From Rhodobacter sp. (GTDB lineage Bacteria > Pseudomonadota > Alphaproteobacteria > Rhodobacterales > Rhodobacteraceae), in assembly GCA_020250175.1 (NCBI GenBank), contig JADCEN010000013.1, forward strand, positions 124,001 to 188,000: a DNA stretch of 64,000 nucleotides, in the 5' to 3' direction. Made by a program: the position numbers and the translations under genes. The notes under the pieces are model-generated. The model made no database searches. It was not told the DNA's origin and worked only from the letters and a program-made list of their open reading frames with translations. Below, in pieces: positions 16,660-27,106 of this stretch (position 1 is its first letter; each line of letters starts with the position of its first letter).

Positions 16660-16980
16660 GCCAAGCAATCACGCGTGCGTTGAAGCGGTTGCTGAAGGCG
16701 ACGCAGATATGGAGTCCGGCGGTAAAGCTGTCGGGGTGCCTCGCGGCGGTGCGTTCAGCAAAGGCCTTGGGGCACCGCATCTTGCCTTGAACCGGCTGCG
16801 GGCACAGAACCCGGTCCAGCGCTTGGGGAAGGCCCGACCGCAGTGCCGGGTGGCGCGAAGGGTTTGGTTTGTTGCGGATGCGGCCGGGCAATCTTCTTTC
16901 CGGAGGCGCCCCTGCTTGCGGATCGGCATGATGGGGGTTGCCTGTCGGTCGGTGATGGCGGTGTGACAGCGGCGGGTGAC
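16660..16980 (-). pseudogene. IS5-family transposase remnant, frameshifted
   Basis: Two leftward frames join to the C-terminal part of an IS5-type transposase. Frame one (about 16974-16786) reads RRCHTAITDRQATPIMPIRK, then RKEDCPAA, TLRATRH and KRWTGFCARSRFK. Frame two, from 16785, continues with KMRCPKAFAERTAARHPD and FSNRFNARV. This matches the usual order (HxAI, IIPxRKN, WKED, NExLR, KRWxGYHRRSRxExKMRC, NRF) but lacks the N-terminal half with the first DDE residues. One frameshift lies near 16785. It is a dead element; no terminal repeats were seen. Confidence 0.75.
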
Positions 16981-17062
16981 GGTTTGCTCATGAATTCCGT
17001 CCAACCGCATGAATTCACGTTGTGAACCCTGCAAGCGCAGGGTTGTGCAACAACGCCCCTGC

Positions 17063-17788
17063 TCAGGGCAGGCGCCGCGCGATCTGTCGCAGCATGCCGT
17101 GAAAGGTCTGCACATCGGCCCGCGTCAGATGCAGCCGGGCCCACATGTTGCGCAGCGACAGCCTCATTCCGGGGGCCTTGTCGGGCGGAAAGAAGAAACC
17201 GGCCGCCTCCAGCCGCTCTTCGAAATGGTCGCCCAGCTTTTCCACCTCGATGCCGCTGGCGAAATCGGTCCGCGCCATCTGCCAGACCTCGGGGGCGACC
17301 GTCTCGGTTTGCCGCCGCCATTCATAGCCCACAAGCAGCACGCATTGGGCCAGGTTCAGCGATGGAAAGTCCGGGTTCACCGGCACGGTGACAAGGGCAC
17401 TGGCCAGCGCCACATCCTCATTCTCCAGCCCGGCCCGTTCCGGGCCGAACAGCACGCCCACGCGCTTGCCCGCCGCCGCCAGCGCGCGGGCGTGCTCCAT
17501 CGCCCGCTCGGGCGTCATGACGGGCTTGGTCAACTCGCGCCCCCGCGCCGTGGTGGCAAAGACGAAATCGCAATCGGCAATCGCCGCCTGCACATCCGCA
17601 TAGGGCCCCGCCGTTTCCAGCAGCCGCCCTGCCCCGCTGGCCATCGCCACCGCGCGCGGGTTCGGCCAGCCATCGCGCGGGGCCACCACACGCAGCCGCT
17701 CCAGCCCGAAATTCAGCATCGCCCGCGCGGCGGCACCGATGTTCTCGCCCATCTGCGGGCGCACTAGGATGAAGGCGGGCGGGATCAT
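17063..17788 (-). CDS. TrmJ-like tRNA/rRNA methyltransferase (SpoU/TrmH family)
   Basis: A 241-aa SPOUT methyltransferase that transfers a methyl group from S-adenosylmethionine to a tRNA ribose. The N-terminus IPPAFILVRPQMGENIGAAA and the later motifs VLFGPERAGLENEDV and NPDFPSLNLAQCVLLVGYEW give the three SpoU motifs and the knotted AdoMet site. The start at 17788 places the conserved Ile-Pro-Pro at the N-terminus; the frame opens further upstream without support. TrmJ modifies position 32 in E. coli; whether this protein shares that site cannot be read. Confidence 0.88.
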   Translation of the reverse strand: MIPPAFILVRPQMGENIGAAARAMLNFGLERLRVVAPRDGWPNPRAVAMASGAGRLLETAGPYADVQAAIADCDFVFATTARGRELTKPVMTPERAMEHARALAAAGKRVGVLFGPERAGLENEDVALASALVTVPVNPDFPSLNLAQCVLLVGYEWRRQTETVAPEVWQMARTDFASGIEVEKLGDHFEERLEAAGFFFPPDKAPGMRLSLRNMWARLHLTRADVQTFHGMLRQIARRLP

Positions 17789-18045
17789 GGCGTTTCTTGA
17801 ACCGGCAAGGCGTTGCGCCTGATACGACAAGGCGCGCCGCCTGACAACAAACCAGCGGTCCCGCCGGCCCCCCTGCCCCCCACCGAATGCCCGCGCTCAC
17901 TTGCCCGGAAGTCCTTGGCGGTGAACGCACCGCAAGACGGAAGGGAACAGACAGCCCCCTTGCCGCCCCGCAGCAAGCGCCGCGCGCCGTAGCCAAGCCT
18001 GCCGATCTGCGCTAGGACGGGTCCATTGCCGCGCAGGAACGCCCG

Positions 18046-18666
18046 ATGTCACAGACCGAACGCCCGCAGATCTACCTCATTTCCCCGCCCGAGTTCGATC
18101 TGGACGTATTCCCCGACCGGCTTGCGGCGGTGCTTGACGGCGTTGATGTGGCCTGCGTGCGTCTTGCCCTGGCCAGCCGCGACGAAGACCGCATCGCGCG
18201 CGCCGCCGATGCGCTGCGCCAGGTGGCCCATGCGCGCGATGTCGCCCTTGTCATCGAAAGCCACCTGCTTTTGGTCGCGCGTCATGGGCTGGACGGGGTT
18301 CACCTCACAGACGGTGCCCGCACCGTGCGTCATGCCCGCAAGGACCTGGGCGGGGATGCCATTGTCGGTGCCTTCTGCCGCACCTCGCGGCATGACGGCA
18401 TGAATGCGGGCGAAGCAGGTGCCGATTACGTTGCCTTCGGCCCGTTGGGGCAAACCCCGCTGGGGGACGGCACGGTGGTGGATTTTGACCTGTTCGACTT
18501 CTGGTCAGAGGCCATCGAAGTGCCGGTGGTCGCCGAAGGCGCCCTGACCGAGGCGCTGGTTGCGCAATTCGGCCCCGTCACTGATTTCTTCGGGGTCGGT
18601 GAAGAGATTTGGCGCAGCGATGATCCGCTTGTCGCGCTGAAGCGGCTGCTGGCACCCCTTGGGTGA
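18046..18666 (+). CDS. Thiamine phosphate synthase-like protein
   Basis: A 206-aa TIM-barrel protein with ThiE/TenI-like features: YLISPPEFDLDVFPDRL, VALVIESHLLLVARHGLDGVHLTD and GADYVAFGPLGQT. In ThiE the equivalents are IINDHVDLALAIGADGVHLGQ and GADYIGVGPIFPT, so key asparagine and glutamine positions differ. It may be a diverged ThiE-like enzyme rather than the main thiamine phosphate synthase. No other thiamine genes and no TPP riboswitch were seen nearby. The upstream 257 bases show no gene. Confidence 0.75.
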   Translation: MSQTERPQIYLISPPEFDLDVFPDRLAAVLDGVDVACVRLALASRDEDRIARAADALRQVAHARDVALVIESHLLLVARHGLDGVHLTDGARTVRHARKDLGGDAIVGAFCRTSRHDGMNAGEAGADYVAFGPLGQTPLGDGTVVDFDLFDFWSEAIEVPVVAEGALTEALVAQFGPVTDFFGVGEEIWRSDDPLVALKRLLAPLG

Positions 18667-18672
18667 CGCGGC

Positions 18673-19488
18673 CTAACCTGCGGGATGCGCCGATCGCACC
18701 GCCGCTTCGCAGGCCTCGGCCAGCGCCTTGCGCCCGGCAAAATCATCCACTTCAAGTGCCGGATGCAGCACCACCTCCACCCGTCCGCGGTGACGCTCGG
18801 CCATAACTGCCAGCAGATGCGGCGCAAAACCGGTGGTGCCCCACCAGCCGTAGAACCGCGCGTCCCGCCCCTTTGGCGCATGATAGATCACCGTGGCCGG
18901 CTGAATCTGCATCACGTGATTCATGCCATGGGTGAAGAACGCCGCAAAAAGGGTTGATTTGAATTGCAGAATATGTTGGCTGTCTGTGCTTGTCCCCTCC
19001 GGAAAGAACAACAGCCGGTGTCCCGCCCGCAGCCGCGCCTCGAACAGCATTTGCTGCTGTTTGGCCTCGCTGCCCTTGCGCGTGATAAAGACCGTCCCGG
19101 TCGCCCGGGCCAGCCAGCCAATTCCGGCCCAGCGCGCCACCTCGGCCTTCGAGACGAAATACACCCGGTCCGCCGCGTTCAGCGCGAAGATGTCCAGCCA
19201 GGACGCATGGTTCGCCACAACCGCGCCGCGCCCCGCCATGGGCTGGCCCCGCACGACCAGCCGCAGCCCAAGGATGATCAAGGCCAGACGGCACACGCCC
19301 TGGGTCAGAAAGGGTGTCACCGGCCGCGCCATGCCAAACAGCGGGCGCTCGGCCAGCCGCAGCAACCCCAGCAGCACCAGCCCGCCGAAGACAAGCAGCG
19401 CCAGCGCCAGGCCACGCGGCCCGGCCCGCAGCCAGCCTGCCACCCCAGGCCGTTCCAGAACCTGTTCGGCCTCCGGCCCGGTGCTCAT
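18673..19488 (-). CDS. olsA: 1-acyl-glycerol-3-phosphate-type acyltransferase, OlsA
   Basis: A 271-aa membrane acyltransferase of the PlsC family with N-terminal hydrophobic segments, the catalytic HX4D motif NHASWLD and the substrate motif FPEGTS. In ornithine-lipid synthesis OlsA adds the second fatty acid to lyso-ornithine lipid. The assignment to OlsA rather than general PlsC rests on the 4-base overlap with the OlsB-like gene immediately upstream, an arrangement typical of olsBA operons. Confidence 0.85.
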   Translation of the reverse strand: MSTGPEAEQVLERPGVAGWLRAGPRGLALALLVFGGLVLLGLLRLAERPLFGMARPVTPFLTQGVCRLALIILGLRLVVRGQPMAGRGAVVANHASWLDIFALNAADRVYFVSKAEVARWAGIGWLARATGTVFITRKGSEAKQQQMLFEARLRAGHRLLFFPEGTSTDSQHILQFKSTLFAAFFTHGMNHVMQIQPATVIYHAPKGRDARFYGWWGTTGFAPHLLAVMAERHRGRVEVVLHPALEVDDFAGRKALAEACEAAVRSAHPAG

Positions 19489-20270
19489 CCGGCGGCACCA
19501 TGTTTTCGGACGTAGAAGGCGCGGTGCTTTTGCGACATTCTGGCGGTATCCATCACCAGGCAGACATCCGTGGTGTTGAAGGCACGGTCAATCCAGGCAC
19601 CCTCTCCCACAAAGCCGCCCAGTCGCAGATAGGCCTTGATCAGCGACGGCGTTGCCACCATGGCCGCACGCCGGTCGATTGCCTCGGGCGCGATCAGGTC
19701 CATGCGCTGGAAGTGCGCCGGCTGCGCCCGGACCCGCAACTCCGGCGGCGCAAGGCAGGCATGGTGCAGATAGGACAGCGGCATCGCCAATGCCGCCACG
19801 TCGGTTCCGTGGAAACTGGCCGAACCGAACAGCACCTCGATCCCCCGGTCCAGAACGTAGTCGGCCAATCCGTTCCACAGATGGAACATCGCCATTCCGC
19901 CGCGATAATCCCGATGCACACAGGACCGGCCCAGTTCCAGCAGCCGCCGCCCCGAGCGGCGCAACACTGTCAGGTCAAATTCCGTCTCCGAATAGAAGCG
20001 GCCCCCGGATGCCAGCCGGTCACCCGGCAGCAGGCGGTACACGCCGACCACATCGCGCAGGGCCGCCGGATCGCGCCGCGTATCAACCAAAAGCAGATGG
20101 TCGAACACGGGGTCGAAGGCATCTGCCTCCAGCCGCGCGGCATGGTCCACCAGCGGGCCATCGCCGCCCAGTTCTTCCACGAAAACCTCGTAGCGCAGGC
20201 GTTGCGCAGCCCTCAGGTCGCGCGCATCCGCCGCAAGGCGCAGCACAAGGTGCGGATCATCGGCGATCAT
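19485..20270 (-). CDS. olsB: Ornithine-acyl-ACP N-acyltransferase, OlsB
   Basis: A 261-aa GNAT-like acyltransferase that makes lyso-ornithine lipid from ornithine and 3-hydroxyacyl-ACP. Recognisable stretches are LRYEVFVEELGG, GVYRLLPGD, YSETEFDL, LELGRSCVHRDYR and LFGSASFHGTD, all characteristic of OlsB and related hemolysin-like GNATs. It is the promoter-proximal gene of the olsBA pair. Ornithine lipids are membrane lipids often induced under phosphate limitation; no Pho box could be recognised by eye upstream. Confidence 0.88.
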   Translation of the reverse strand: MIADDPHLVLRLAADARDLRAAQRLRYEVFVEELGGDGPLVDHAARLEADAFDPVFDHLLLVDTRRDPAALRDVVGVYRLLPGDRLASGGRFYSETEFDLTVLRRSGRRLLELGRSCVHRDYRGGMAMFHLWNGLADYVLDRGIEVLFGSASFHGTDVAALAMPLSYLHHACLAPPELRVRAQPAHFQRMDLIAPEAIDRRAAMVATPSLIKAYLRLGGFVGEGAWIDRAFNTTDVCLVMDTARMSQKHRAFYVRKHGAAG

Positions 20271-20327
20271 CGCGGCAACATTCGGTCCTTCTGTCCGCCG
20301 GGGCCACCCGGCAGGGTGCGCGCTGTG

Positions 20328-20606
20328 TCACGCCCTGTCTAGGGTCTGGACAGCGGTCGCGCAACCGAAAGGCCCACCGACCCTGTCCGAATGCCCCCTT
20401 GCTGAAGGGGGGTGCAGCCGGTTAGCCTGAGGTTGGGGGTCGAATACCGCCCGCAGGTCCACGCGTGAGCCGTCGATGACAACCTTGCCCTGATGCTCGA
20501 AATTCACCGTTATGCGCCCGCCGATGTTGGATTGGACCTGCCCCACACCCCAGTCGGGGCAATCGGGGTGTCGCACCAGCATTCCGGGTTCCAGTACCGC
20601 GTTCAT
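20328..20606 (-). CDS. DUF3553-domain protein
   Basis: A 92-aa protein whose first ~55 residues (LEPGMLVRHPDCPDWGVGQVQSN, ITVNFEHQGKVVID) form the small beta domain DUF3553, related to the SH3-like/CarD-type fold often fused to helicases. The last ~35 residues are low in complexity and may be poorly conserved. It is divergent from chpT with 24 bases between the starts, an arrangement I recall in related bacteria. Its function is unknown. Confidence 0.8.
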   Translation of the reverse strand: MNAVLEPGMLVRHPDCPDWGVGQVQSNIGGRITVNFEHQGKVVIDGSRVDLRAVFDPQPQANRLHPPSARGHSDRVGGPFGCATAVQTLDRA

Positions 20607-20630
20607 AACTGACAGTCCTTACGAGGGAAA

Positions 20631-21224
20631 ATGACCGAAAGTCCAGACTTCAGTGCGCTGATCGGCTCGCGCATCTGCCACGACCTTGTCAACCCGATCA
20701 GCGCCATCGGCAACGGCGTGGAACTTTTGATGATGGGTGGCAGCGCCAGAGGCCAGGAACTGACCCTGATCGCGGAAAGTGTCGCCAACGCCAATGCGCG
20801 CATCCGCTTCTTCCGCATCGCCTTCGGGTCGGGCGGCGACCAGCGTGTCGCGCGCAGCGATGTGCTTTCCATCCTGTCGGACATGGCGCAGGGCGCAAGG
20901 GTGCGCTTCGAATGGACCAGTGCCGCTGATCTGGCCCGGCGCGACGTGCGCCTGGCCTTTCTGGCAATCCAGTGCTTCGAAACCGTCATGCCCTATGGCG
21001 GGGTCATCGCGGTGGCGCAAGGCGCTGACAGGTGGCAGATCACCGGGCGATCCAGCCGGTTCAGGGTGGACGAGGCTCTTTGGTCCCGTCTGTCCCGTCA
21101 CGGGGCGCAGACGGATGTCTCGCCGGCCCATGTCCAGTTCGCCCTGCTTCCCCTTGGCGTCGCCGAGCTTGGGCGCAGTCTGGGATTGGAGCGGACCGAA
21201 ACCGAGATCCGGCTGCAGTTCTGA
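20631..21224 (+). CDS. chpT: Histidine phosphotransferase ChpT
   Basis: A 197-aa phosphorelay protein with the HPt helix RICHDLVNPISAIGNGVELL (phospho-acceptor His17) and a degenerate Bergerat-like C-terminal domain. In alphaproteobacteria ChpT passes phosphate from CckA to CtrA and CpdR, controlling the cell cycle, motility and, in Rhodobacter, gene-transfer-agent expression. Length and motif fit the family. Its presence is in keeping with the chemotaxis operon elsewhere in the window, although no ctrA or cckA gene is here. Confidence 0.9.
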   Translation: MTESPDFSALIGSRICHDLVNPISAIGNGVELLMMGGSARGQELTLIAESVANANARIRFFRIAFGSGGDQRVARSDVLSILSDMAQGARVRFEWTSAADLARRDVRLAFLAIQCFETVMPYGGVIAVAQGADRWQITGRSSRFRVDEALWSRLSRHGAQTDVSPAHVQFALLPLGVAELGRSLGLERTETEIRLQF

Positions 21225-21309
21225 TCCTGCATGGGCAGGACCCCGGCCGTACGGTTTCCACGGCGTCAGCCCTGCCCGCAAACAGCTTACTGAGGGTGCG
21301 AGGGGCTGC

Positions 21310-22581
21310 TCAGGCCCGCACGGTCCCGTCCCCGGTGACCAGATACTTGAAACTGGTCAGCTGTTCCGCCCCCACTGGCCCGCGCGCATGCAGCTTTCCG
21401 GTCGCGATCCCGATTTCGGCCCCCATGCCGAATTCGCCGCCATCGGCAAACTGGGTCGAGGCATTGCGCAGCAGGATGGCAGAGTCCAGCCTTTGAAAGA
21501 ACCGCTCGGCCGCCGCGTCGTTTTCGGTCAGGATCGCCTCGGTATGCTGGCTGCCATAGCGGCGGATATGCGCAATCGCCCCGTCCACGCCATCCACCAG
21601 CCGGGCCGCGATGATCATGTCCAGAAACTCGCGCCCGAAATCCTCGGCTGCCGCCTGCACGGTTCCGGGTACCGCCAGCAACTCGCCTTCGGTGCGCACC
21701 TCGACCCCGGCTTTCACAAGGTCTTCGATCAGCACCGCACCGTGGCGGGCATAGAACGCCCGGTCGATCAGCAGGCATTCCGCCGCCCCGCAGATACCGG
21801 TGCGCCGGGTCTTGGCGTTGATCACGACGCGGCGCGCCTTCTGCAGGTCCGCATCCCCGTCGGCATAGACGTGGCAGATGCCTTCCAGATGGGCGAACAC
21901 CGGCACCCGCGCCTCGCGCTGGACCAGCCCGACCAGGCCCTTGCCACCGCGCGGCACGATCACGTCGATATACTCCACCGCGCGCAGCATGGCGCTGACC
22001 ATGCCGCGGTCGCGCGTGGGCACCAGCTGGATCGCGGCCTGCGGCAGCCCGGCCTGCGCAAGCCCCTGCACCATGCAGGCATGAATGGCGGTCGAGGAGT
22101 GAAAGCTTTCCGACCCGCCGCGCAGGATCACCGCATTGCCTGCCTTCAGGCACAAGGCCCCGGCATCGGCGGTCACGTTGGGGCGGCTTTCATAGATCAC
22201 CCCGATCACCCCCAATGGTGTGCGCACCCGGCGGATGTGCAGGCCGTTCGGCATGGTCCAGTCGGCCATCACCTGCCCCACCGGGTCCGCCTGACCGGCC
22301 ACGGCGCGCAAGCCATTGGCAATGGCGCGCAGGCGGGGCCGATCCAGCGCCAGCCGGTCCATCATGGCCGCCGTCAGGCCCTTGTCGCGGCCATAATCCA
22401 AATCGCGGGCATTGGCGGCCACAATCTCGCGCTCTGCCGCCTCTACCGCCGCAGCCGCCGCCACCAGTGCCGCACGCTTCTGCTCTGCCGGGGCAAAGGC
22501 AAGCTCTGCCGCCGCCGTGCGGGCTGCCCGCCCGATCGTGGCCATCAGACCATCGTCACCACCGCTGTCCATGCCCTTCAT
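21310..22581 (-). CDS. proA: Glutamate-5-semialdehyde dehydrogenase (gamma-glutamyl phosphate reductase)
   Basis: Second enzyme of proline synthesis, reducing gamma-glutamyl phosphate with NADPH. About 423 aa, with the family signatures [31 protein letters not shown] broken across the cofactor site, the catalytic cysteine in [10 protein letters not shown] and the C-terminal [17 protein letters not shown]. The start could be 22602 (GTG), 22581 or 22572; 22581 is chosen as the most family-like, with moderate certainty. It follows proB by about 110 bases. Confidence 0.93.
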   Translation of the reverse strand: MKGMDSGGDDGLMATIGRAARTAAAELAFAPAEQKRAALVAAAAAVEAAEREIVAANARDLDYGRDKGLTAAMMDRLALDRPRLRAIANGLRAVAGQADPVGQVMADWTMPNGLHIRRVRTPLGVIGVIYESRPNVTADAGALCLKAGNAVILRGGSESFHSSTAIHACMVQGLAQAGLPQAAIQLVPTRDRGMVSAMLRAVEYIDVIVPRGGKGLVGLVQREARVPVFAHLEGICHVYADGDADLQKARRVVINAKTRRTGICGAAECLLIDRAFYARHGAVLIEDLVKAGVEVRTEGELLAVPGTVQAAAEDFGREFLDMIIAARLVDGVDGAIAHIRRYGSQHTEAILTENDAAAERFFQRLDSAILLRNASTQFADGGEFGMGAEIGIATGKLHARGPVGAEQLTSFKYLVTGDGTVRA

Positions 22582-22691
22582 CCCCGCATTGCCTGTTCGC
22601 ACCTGTACCCCGAGGTTGCCGGGTGGTGCGCGATTGGTCCGCTTACCCAGCGGCGACGGCGCGGGAAACCCCCCGCAGCCTGTTGCACAGG

Positions 22692-25021
<2,330 letters not shown>

Positions 25022-25073
25022 TCATTGACGGGGAAAAGACGCCGCCACAATGTGAGCGTGTACCGGTAGGAGC

Positions 25074-25982
25074 GTGATTGTGGTCAGAATAATGGCATCC
25101 CTTATTGCTCACGCTCTGACTATCGCGCTGTTGCTGCCGGGACTGGCCCTTGCAAGGGGCAGATGCCCGCCCGAAACAGCCGAATCCCTGCCGATCCTGC
25201 TGCGCGATCCGTCCGTCTACGAAGTGGTTCCCGGAGAGCGGGGCGTGGATTTTTCCACCCCCGCCTATTACTGGAACATGGGCACCTGGTTCCGGATGGC
25301 GCATGGTTACGCCAATCCCTGGATCGGACCGCCCAATGATCGTCTTAGGGTAGATCGTGACCGGTATACTGAATGGCTCGCTGCGACCCCTTTGACTGGC
25401 TTTGATCCCGCCACGGGTATGTTCAACGAAGCCTTGATACCCCAAGTCGAGAAATTGCCGCCCGAGTTCGCTTTCTGGATGCCAACCCTACGGCCGGTGG
25501 AGCGAAATCGGTGGAAGGTTCGCTTTTACCGCCCCTGCGAGGCTGGCCGTCCAAGGCCGACCTGGGATGAGTATGTGGTGGCCTTCGATATCGACTGGCC
25601 CTTTCTTCCGGGCAGTGAGGCGGCCTTTGGGGCTGGCCCCTTCAGGCATGTTGCCGAGCTGCTTGCGATGGGCCAGCCGATGCCATCGCGCGGACTAAAG
25701 AATTTCGAACATTCTTTGGATGGCCCGATAATCGGAGTGAAAGACTACAAAATATACAGCGATGACGGCGATTTGGCAGTGAACTTGAACTGCGATGCCT
25801 TTTTGCCGCTCGATCTGGAAGAAAATCCGATCTGTGCGGGCGATGTCTGGCAGCGATCCAGCAATCTGGTTCTGTTTGTAAGGTTTCCGTCCGACCGGGG
25901 TCAGCTTGGTCAGGACGAACGGTGGAGAGCGCCCGTAATGGCGGCGATTTCCTTGGTGACGTCATGGCGGCTTAATGAGTAG
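25074..25982 (+). CDS. Unknown protein with signal peptide
   Basis: A 302-aa protein I do not recognise. The first ~28 residues form a signal peptide (hydrophobic LIAHALTIALLLPGLALA followed by RGRC), so export to the periplasm or outer membrane as a possible lipoprotein-like or soluble protein is likely. The mature part is rich in Trp, Pro and Tyr (TPAYYWNMGTWFRMAHGYANPW). Base composition looks visibly less GC-rich than the surrounding core genes. The GTG at 25074 follows TAGGAG. The neighbours are toxin-like debris, so an immunity or accessory role is possible but unsupported. Confidence 0.65.
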   Translation: MIVVRIMASLIAHALTIALLLPGLALARGRCPPETAESLPILLRDPSVYEVVPGERGVDFSTPAYYWNMGTWFRMAHGYANPWIGPPNDRLRVDRDRYTEWLAATPLTGFDPATGMFNEALIPQVEKLPPEFAFWMPTLRPVERNRWKVRFYRPCEAGRPRPTWDEYVVAFDIDWPFLPGSEAAFGAGPFRHVAELLAMGQPMPSRGLKNFEHSLDGPIIGVKDYKIYSDDGDLAVNLNCDAFLPLDLEENPICAGDVWQRSSNLVLFVRFPSDRGQLGQDERWRAPVMAAISLVTSWRLNE

Positions 25983-25994
25983 GGGAGTTCTTTG

Positions 25995-26432
25995 ATGGCT
26001 GGCGGGCAAATCACGATATCAGCGGCGGACAAAGCCTTTATTCAAGCGGTGAAGGGGCCCGGGACGGGACTCTATCGTGCCTATGACCGGACGTGGCCCT
26101 GTCGGAGCGCCACCCTCGTCCCCGCCCGCGTCACCCGCACCTTTGCCAATGATGTCGCTCATGTGCTCGACTTCCACGGCACCGGGGTGACGCCCGGCCA
26201 TGCCTTCCTCTGCGGTGCGGGCCGGTTCCAGGGCCGCCATGTGCCGCTGCTCGACATCCTGCGCGACGATGGCGCGGTGGTGCGCCAGGACGGCAGCCTG
26301 ATGCGCGCCGCCACGGGATGCGTGGACAGGCGACCGCACACGCGGGTTGGCTTGGCGGGTCTGGCGGTCGCTCTGCCTGTCCAAGCGGACAAATACGGCA
26401 CCGCGACGGAGAGAAGAGAGAGGGCGTCATGA
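25995..26432 (+). pseudogene. Hint-like polymorphic-toxin domain fragment
   Basis: About 145 residues. The middle (VTRTFANDVAHVLDFHGTGVTPGHAFLCG then GRHVPLLDILRDDGAVV and LMRAATG, in consecutive pieces) resembles the Hint/pretoxin domain of secreted polymorphic toxins, where TPGH carries the conserved His. The N-terminal catalytic Cys block and the toxin delivery region are absent, and after ATG the sequence loses similarity (CVDRRPHTRVG), suggesting a frameshift or truncation. It is read as a toxin-gene remnant located just before a probable small partner gene. Confidence 0.5.
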
Positions 26433-26938
26433 CGAATGACAAGTATTCAGGCTCGCTGCGGCGGCTGCGCGAGGTTGGCGATCTCTCCAGGGCCAGCGAC
26501 AGCTATGAGGCCGTGGTGGAGCAGTATTACGCGCGTCCTGACAAGCCGTGGAACCGCTTCTACCCAAAGGGCGAGGACGAGATATTCATGTCGCTTTCTG
26601 ATGCGCGACTGTATCTGGAACTGGTGCTTGCCAACCCGGAAGTCCTGGATGCGGCGGTTCACGCCCATCTCTGGCAGGAAGAATACGACCGGACGCTTCC
26701 TCTTGGCCCGCCCGGCGAGCAGCCGGATTTCCCCAGAAAGGCGCTGGCAATACTCAGTCGCTTCGGAACGTGGTTCCGGGTGACCTACCAGAACGACATT
26801 CTTTACAGCCCGTCGCACGGTCGAATCAGCGGCATCGCGTCCTGGATCCGCCTTGGCCGGATCGATCACAACGACAGCGCGGCGGTGGACCGGGCGCTAT
26901 TGGAAATTGGAAGCATTCGCGACGACAGGGAGGAATAA
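26429..26938 (+). CDS. Unknown small protein, possible immunity protein
   Basis: A 169-aa cytosolic protein with no signal peptide, mixed alpha/beta composition and a C-terminal acidic tail (IRDDREE). I do not recognise a family. The start at 26429 has GAGAGAGGG upstream and overlaps the end of the Hint-like fragment by 4 bases. The position directly after a toxin fragment suggests an immunity protein, which is inference from context only. Confidence 0.55.
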   Translation: MTNDKYSGSLRRLREVGDLSRASDSYEAVVEQYYARPDKPWNRFYPKGEDEIFMSLSDARLYLELVLANPEVLDAAVHAHLWQEEYDRTLPLGPPGEQPDFPRKALAILSRFGTWFRVTYQNDILYSPSHGRISGIASWIRLGRIDHNDSAAVDRALLEIGSIRDDREE

Positions 26939-26941
26939 GGC

Positions 26942-27106
26942 ATGGACTACATCGTACTCGACAACGGTGCGGTGACGGTGTCCCAAATCCCCCCCCCGCA
27001 GTCCGCGCCAGGCGTCCTGCGGGGGGCAACCACCCGGCGCTATTCGACCAGCGTGATCTCGCCCGGTCTCCAGCTGCCGTCGAACCAGGGTTCCAGCGGG
27101 CCATAA
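26942..27106 (+). pseudogene. 5' fragment of a truncated gene
   Basis: An ATG four bases after the preceding stop, with GGAGG in good position, begins MDYIVLDNGAVTVSQIPPPQ. The frame then runs into the 3' end of the convergent DUF1254 gene and stops at about 27106. A proper ribosome site and start with no room for a body suggest a gene cut by a recombination junction near 27030. The N-terminus loosely resembles PAAR-like or toxin-associated proteins, but this is not secure. Confidence 0.4.

Noticed and set aside
17789-18045. TPP riboswitch upstream of the ThiE-like gene
   Set aside because: The conserved CTGAGA and ACCTGATCTGG-like elements of the thi-box are not present.
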